The notes below the pieces were generated by a model, which worked only from the letters and a program-made list of their open reading frames with translations, did no database searches and was not told the origin of the DNA. A DNA stretch of 10,021 nt. Origin: Alphaproteobacteria bacterium MarineAlpha10_Bin3. Its GTDB lineage: Bacteria; Pseudomonadota; Alphaproteobacteria; UBA8366; GCA-2717185. Location of the stretch: positions 1-10,021 of the forward strand of contig PTKA01000020.1 in assembly GCA_002937525.1 (NCBI GenBank), written 5' to 3'. Numbering within the stretch: position 1 is the stretch's first letter; each line of letters starts with the position of its first letter. The position numbers and the translations under genes are program-made. Below are positions 7,350 through 10,021 of this stretch, one piece after another.

Positions 7350-7392
7350 AGCTTTAGGATTGTGCGTATCGGATTATGCAACGGTGCCTGAT

Positions 7393-8766
7393 ATGGGCGT
7401 AACGCAGAAATTGTGCGAACGCATTACCCGGACCACCTCCGGCGATGTACCTGAAGCGGCGCGCATTGCGGCGCGGCGTCTGGTGCTGGACGGGCTGGCC
7501 GTCGCCGTGGCGGGCACCAGACAAGAAGCGTCGCCGGGAATTCTGGCCAGCCATTTGCGTGAAATGGGCGGCGCCGAAGCGGCATCGGTAATCGGATTCG
7601 GGTTCATGACATCGCCGGTGAATGCCGCTTATATCAACGGCGTCAGCATGCATGTGCTCGATTTCGAGCCAATGTGGAACCCGGCCAATCACCAAATTTC
7701 CACCACTTTGCCGGCCGCCCTTGCCCTGGCGGAAGCCCGCGGTGCCGATGGCCAGGCGGTGCTCATTGCATTGATAAAAGGCATCGAGATGCAGGGCTGG
7801 ATCCGCCAGGCGTCGCGCCAGTTCGAGGCGCGCGATGCGCGCTTTCACCCACCCAGCCAGGTCGGGCCAATGGGGGCCGTTGTGGCGGCGGCGCATATGC
7901 TCGATCTTGACGTAATCGAGCTGCGCAACGCGCTCGGGATAGCCGCGTCGCGGGCCGGCGGTTTGCTGGCCAATGCCGGGACCATGACCAAATCGACCAA
8001 TTGCGGCGTGGCGGTGGCCGCCGGGCTGGATGCCGCAATGTTGGCGGCGCGCGGTTTTACCGCCAATCCCGATATCTTCAAGGCGCCGCAGGGGTATGTC
8101 GCGGGGCTCTTCGACGACAAGTTCGTGCTCGAAGATCTGCTTCATTACGGCGCGCCGTTCCGCGTCGTCGAACCCGGCTATGCGATCAAGATGTTTCCAA
8201 GCCAATACGGGACCCATTTCGCCATTACCGCGGCGCTGGAACTGCACGGACGCATCGCCGACCCGGCGGCGATCGCGGCGGTCGAAATAGTGACGCCGCC
8301 GATGTACTATATCGACCGGCCGCAACCGGTAAGCGGCCTGGCCGGCAAGTTCAGCTGGCAGTATGTGACCGCTTGCGGCCTGCTGGACGGGCGCGTGAAC
8401 ATGGCGCGCTTCGAGGATTCCAGGCGGTTCGCCGCCGATTTGGAAGCCATGCTGGGGCGGATCACGGTCGATATGCGGGCCGATATTCCCGCTCGTTTCG
8501 ACCGGATGCACGTCGAAACGACGGTGCGGATGAAGGACGGCACGCTCGATCATGCGCGGTGCGACGGACCGCGCGGCATATGGGGCGGACCGCCAATCGA
8601 CGATGCCGATCATCTGGTCAAAATTCACGACTGCCTTGCGGTCCGGCTCGACGATGGCGCAACCGAACGGGTCATCGCGCTGGCGCAACATATCGACGAT
8701 CTCGACGTTGGCGAGGTCAGGCAACTGATGGCGCTGCTCGCTTGCGTGGAAGGGAGTTCAACATGA
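7393..8766 (+). CDS. MmgE/PrpD family protein (2-methylcitrate dehydratase/CAD-like fold)
   Basis: A 457-residue protein of the family that includes 2-methylcitrate dehydratase PrpD, cis-aconitate decarboxylase and iminodisuccinate epimerase. Members dehydrate, decarboxylate or isomerise polycarboxylic acids. Seen: LVLDGLAVAVAG at 30-41, NAAYINGVSMHVLDFEPMW at 77-95 (the N-G-x-x-x-H-x-L-D-F motif), NHQISTTLPAALALAEARGADG at 99-120, GPMGAVVAAAHMLDLD at 158-173, and TMTKSTNCGVAVAAGLDAAMLAARGFT at 197-223 (conserved K and G after a helix). The length is typical. The start is uncertain: I chose ATG 7393 because homologues begin shortly before the first helix; TTG 7360 or GTG 7384 would add 11 or 3 residues, and no clear ribosome binding site decides it. 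The stop overlaps the ATG of the esterase remnant by 4 bp, indicating translational coupling. No prpB or prpC neighbours, so a propionate role is not supported. Exact substrate unknown. Confidence 0.9.
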   Translation: MGVTQKLCERITRTTSGDVPEAARIAARRLVLDGLAVAVAGTRQEASPGILASHLREMGGAEAASVIGFGFMTSPVNAAYINGVSMHVLDFEPMWNPANHQISTTLPAALALAEARGADGQAVLIALIKGIEMQGWIRQASRQFEARDARFHPPSQVGPMGAVVAAAHMLDLDVIELRNALGIAASRAGGLLANAGTMTKSTNCGVAVAAGLDAAMLAARGFTANPDIFKAPQGYVAGLFDDKFVLEDLLHYGAPFRVVEPGYAIKMFPSQYGTHFAITAALELHGRIADPAAIAAVEIVTPPMYYIDRPQPVSGLAGKFSWQYVTACGLLDGRVNMARFEDSRRFAADLEAMLGRITVDMRADIPARFDRMHVETTVRMKDGTLDHARCDGPRGIWGGPPIDDADHLVKIHDCLAVRLDDGATERVIALAQHIDDLDVGEVRQLMALLACVEGSST

Positions 8767-8981
8767 CGACGCTTATCGCTGACACCATCGCGGATACCGC
8801 GCAAGGCCGGCTGCGCGGTTCAATCAAAGACGGTGTTCATCGTTTCCTGGGCGTGGCCTATGGTGGTGCTACGGCGCAAGAACGCCACTTAATGGCGCCG
8901 CCGCCGGATTTGTCGGCGCGGGGCCGGAACAAGCGGCGCTCCGATAAACCAGCCCTGGTAGGCGGCCTGACGGCTACTTGA
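8763..8981 (+). pseudogene. Truncated type-B carboxylesterase (N-terminal remnant)
   Basis: Translation from ATG 8763, preceded by GGAAGGGAG, gives 72 residues. Residues 8-48 (TIADTAQGRLRGSIKDGV to about 25, then HRFLGVAYGGATAQERHLMAPPP) match the N-terminal strand pattern of type-B carboxylesterases and para-nitrobenzyl esterases: T..G.lrG...dGv..F.GIPYg......rf..P.P. The family is normally about 500 residues, with a Ser in GESAGG near residue 190 and Glu and His later; all of these are missing. From about 8907 the frame turns into basic, featureless sequence and stops at 8981, and the other two forward frames do not restore the family. The ATG overlaps the stop of the MmgE/PrpD gene (ATGA), so the intact ancestor was probably co-translated with it. 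The remnant runs 8 bp into the convergent secreted-protein gene. The likely history is deletion of about 1.3 kb or more; an assembly join cannot be excluded. Confidence 0.72.
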
Positions 8982-9450
8982 AGAACTCGATCCCAGCGCG
9001 GCTGGATACGTCCAGCCCGGAAAGGCAATCCACCTTTGCTCCCGAATTGCTGGCGCAGGCGAGGAATTTGTTGACCAGTACGCGGCCGAGACCAGCGCAT
9101 TTACCCTCGCTCAAAACGAATCTGGCAACGGTCGTCTTGTCGTCGGGCAAGGGCGCCACGTCCAACAGGATGCTCTGCTTAATGGCGCCGTCCTGGCTGA
9201 ACAAGATCAGCTCCATGGCGAACCGGTCCAGGGACTGTCCCAGCGTGTTGCGGATCACGAACAGACCGTGACAACGCCCATCGACGTCTTCGACCTTGTT
9301 GAGTTCCATATGGAGGCCTGGATCGCCCGCCGTGGCCGGAAGCGGTGTCACCGCGAGGGCAAGGACCGCCAGGGCGCAAGCCACCGCTTGGCGCACGGAC
9401 CGTATTTTACCGGCCGCTCTTTTGGCCGGAACAGGGTTATTGGGTTGCAT
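8974..9450 (-). CDS. Secreted small protein of unknown function, four mature cysteines
   Basis: A 158-residue protein with a Sec-type signal: a basic N-terminus (AKRAAGKIRSVR, residues 9-20), a hydrophobic core AVACALAVLALAV at 22-34, and a likely cleavage after TPLPATA (41/42). There is no RRxFLK motif, so Tat export is not supported, although homologues are often labelled as Tat signal-domain proteins. The mature part is about 117 residues and predicted mostly beta: LHMELNKVEDVDGRCHGLFVIRNTL at 46-70, LDRFAMELILFSQDG at 74-88, and a C-terminal VSSRAGIEFFK. Cys 60, 118, 132 and 142 could form two disulfides in the periplasm. I recognise the family pattern from alphaproteobacterial genomes but know no function. 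ATG 9450 is favoured by GGAG (complement of 9457-9460) with 6 nt spacing; a TTG at 9462 is in frame but overlaps that site. It converges on the esterase remnant with an 8 bp overlap. Confidence 0.82.
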   Translation of the reverse strand: MQPNNPVPAKRAAGKIRSVRQAVACALAVLALAVTPLPATAGDPGLHMELNKVEDVDGRCHGLFVIRNTLGQSLDRFAMELILFSQDGAIKQSILLDVAPLPDDKTTVARFVLSEGKCAGLGRVLVNKFLACASNSGAKVDCLSGLDVSSRAGIEFFK

Positions 9451-9642
9451 GTGTTTCTCCAATCGATCCGGTTACAGATTCCCATGAACATGGCCGGTCT
9501 GGCCGGGGAAGGAATTGGGCGTCTTGAACGTCACCGTTGGGCGATCCTTTGATGTCATTTTCCTTCCATGCGGTCAACGCCGCGCCAACGCATTAAAAAT
9601 GCAGTATGGTCCGCGGCGAAAATTCGGAAAGGTTTCGAGCTG

Positions 9643-9656
9643 GCGCAACGTTGCGC
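9643..9656. promoter_or_regulatory. Perfect 14-bp palindrome, candidate operator
   Basis: GCGCAACGTTGCGC is fully self-complementary, with a central CG step flanked by AA and TT. This even-length, CG-centred layout resembles LacI/GalR-family operators such as the PurR box (ACGCAAACGTTTGCGT). It lies 193 bp upstream of the secreted-protein start and 136 bp upstream of the rightmost gene. No LacI-family gene lies in the window. Palindromes of this length can also arise by chance in GC-rich DNA. Confidence 0.35.
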
Positions 9657-9726
9657 GAATCGCCGCCGGCCGGATCGAGGACAGGATTCATCCGATATCG
9701 CGCCTTGGTAGTGACGGATCGTGATG

Positions 9727-9759
9727 TTCAATTTGAATTGCATCGACTATATTCAATTT
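9727..9759. repeat. AT-rich TTCAATTT repeat and inverted-repeat cluster
   Basis: TTCAATTT occurs at 9727-9734 and again at 9752-9759, a 25-bp period. The first copy is also half of the inverted repeat TTCAA-T-TTGAA (9727-9737), and TTGAAT (9733-9738) pairs with ATTCAA (9751-9756) across 12 bp. TATATT at 9748-9753 resembles a -10 element. The cluster ends about 32 bp before the ATG at 9792, a natural position for a promoter with an overlapping operator. Confidence 0.4.
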
Positions 9760-9791
9760 TACGCGGTAGGGGAAAAGGGAATTTTGTCGCC

Positions 9792-10021
9792 ATGAGCTGG
9801 CCAAAGATGCCGGACGGTACCGTCGATTGGATGGCGGTAATCCAGAATCCGGAAACCGGACTCGTTTCGCTGATTGAGCAGGCCGATACGTCGGACAAAT
9901 TACGGGCCTGCTTCATTACCGTAATCGATGCATTGTTTTCGCGCAAAAATGACGCAGATGTTCGACAGACCTATTACGACATATTGGCGGACACCATTCC
10001 AGACGATGTCGAGCGTCAATC
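9792..10021 (+). CDS. Unidentified protein, 3' end beyond the window
   Basis: The frame from ATG 9792 stays open to the right edge, showing 76 residues. AGGGA at 9776-9780 lies 11 nt upstream, slightly far but usable. The visible part begins MSWPKMPDGTVDWMAVIQNP and continues with an acidic, helix-rich stretch (LVSLIEQADTSDKLRACFITVIDALF, then DVRQTYYDILADTIPDDVERQ). Codon choice looks like the neighbouring genes, which supports real coding. There is no signal peptide or membrane segment in the part seen. I do not recognise the family and propose no function. It is divergent from the secreted-protein gene and may share the control region between them. Confidence 0.6.
   Translation, partial: MSWPKMPDGTVDWMAVIQNPETGLVSLIEQADTSDKLRACFITVIDALFSRKNDADVRQTYYDILADTIPDDVERQ

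Larger units (their letters stand above)
9451..9791. other. 341 bp divergent intergenic region
   Basis: Between the secreted-protein gene and the rightmost gene no frame looks coding; the short open frames present have no start signal and arbitrary composition. The stretch nevertheless holds several symmetric elements: CCATG-AA-CATGG at 9482-9493, GCATT-AAA-AATGC at 9590-9602, a 14-bp perfect palindrome at 9643-9656, and a cluster of TTCAATTT repeats at 9727-9759. It becomes markedly AT-richer after about 9725 than the flanking genes. It is best read as a two-way control region. Confidence 0.5.

Noticed and set aside
7362..7391. Possible leader peptide (GTG start, nine codons, TGA) ending one base before ATG 7393
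   Set aside because: AGGA is only 2 nt from its start, too close for initiation, and the peptide shows no amino-acid run suggesting attenuation.
7354..8724. A 456-codon minus-strand open frame opposite the MmgE/PrpD gene
   Set aside because: The plus frame carries all MmgE/PrpD motifs. The antisense product is Arg/His-rich, lacks domains, and mirrors codon bias.
8001..8981. A 326-codon plus frame spanning most of MmgE/PrpD and the esterase remnant
   Set aside because: Only the part after ATG 8763 resembles a protein family; the upstream part is an out-of-frame reading of MmgE/PrpD.
8888..9190. A 13-bp direct repeat, CTTAATGGCGCCG, at 8888-8900 and 9178-9190
   Set aside because: It is tempting as a deletion footprint for the esterase, but both copies remain, their flanks share nothing, and each fits its own gene. 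Chance is likely.
9515..9743. Short open frames of 60-70 codons on both strands in the 9451-9791 gap
   Set aside because: They have no ribosome binding sites, arbitrary composition and mutual overlap, so I regard them as non-coding.

Overview
The window reads as a GC-rich chromosomal segment of an alphaproteobacterium, probably Rhodospirillales-like. That placement is an inference from gene families, codon use and gene mix; there is no rRNA or other phylogenetic marker. It is densely packed with enzyme genes typical of accessory catabolism. I see no tRNA, rRNA, CRISPR array, transposase, phage gene or replication origin.

Layout. (1) Positions 1-594 (+) hold the C-terminal two thirds of a class I SAM-dependent methyltransferase cut by the left edge. 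(2) It converges, 15 bp apart, on an M81/MlrC-type metallopeptidase gene (610-2112, -) with a GTG start behind a strong ribosome binding site. (3) Divergent from that, across 116 bp, begins a co-directional run: a TauD/TfdA-type Fe(II)/2-oxoglutarate dioxygenase (2229-3071), an NtaA/DszA-type flavin monooxygenase (3111-4433), a TTC38-like tetratricopeptide protein (4550-5941) and a nitroreductase-family flavoprotein (5986-6630). (4) A VOC/glyoxalase-fold gene (6661-7191, -) converges on this run. (5) An MmgE/PrpD-family gene (7393-8766, +) lies divergent from the VOC gene, and its stop codon overlaps the ATG of a decapitated type-B carboxylesterase (8763-8981). (6) A secreted small protein (8974-9450, -) and an unidentified gene leaving the right edge (9792-10021, +) flank a 341 bp gap that carries a 14-bp perfect palindrome and an AT-rich repeat cluster.

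How they may work together (inference). Two oxygenases of different chemistry, an FMN-fold oxidoreductase, a possible glyoxalase-type isomerase/lyase, an MmgE/PrpD dehydratase-like enzyme and an esterase remnant suggest stepwise breakdown of an organic substrate, possibly a sulfonate, aminopolycarboxylate or nitro compound. The substrate cannot be read from the sequence, and no transporter or regulator gene lies inside the window. Most genes are ordinary members of known families. The points that merit a second look are the truncated esterase, the Gln/Glu/His/Glu metal-site pattern of the VOC protein, the possible monooxygenase-reductase pairing, the TTC38-like protein embedded among enzymes, and the structured gap near the right end. 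I did not find a convincing new multi-gene system.
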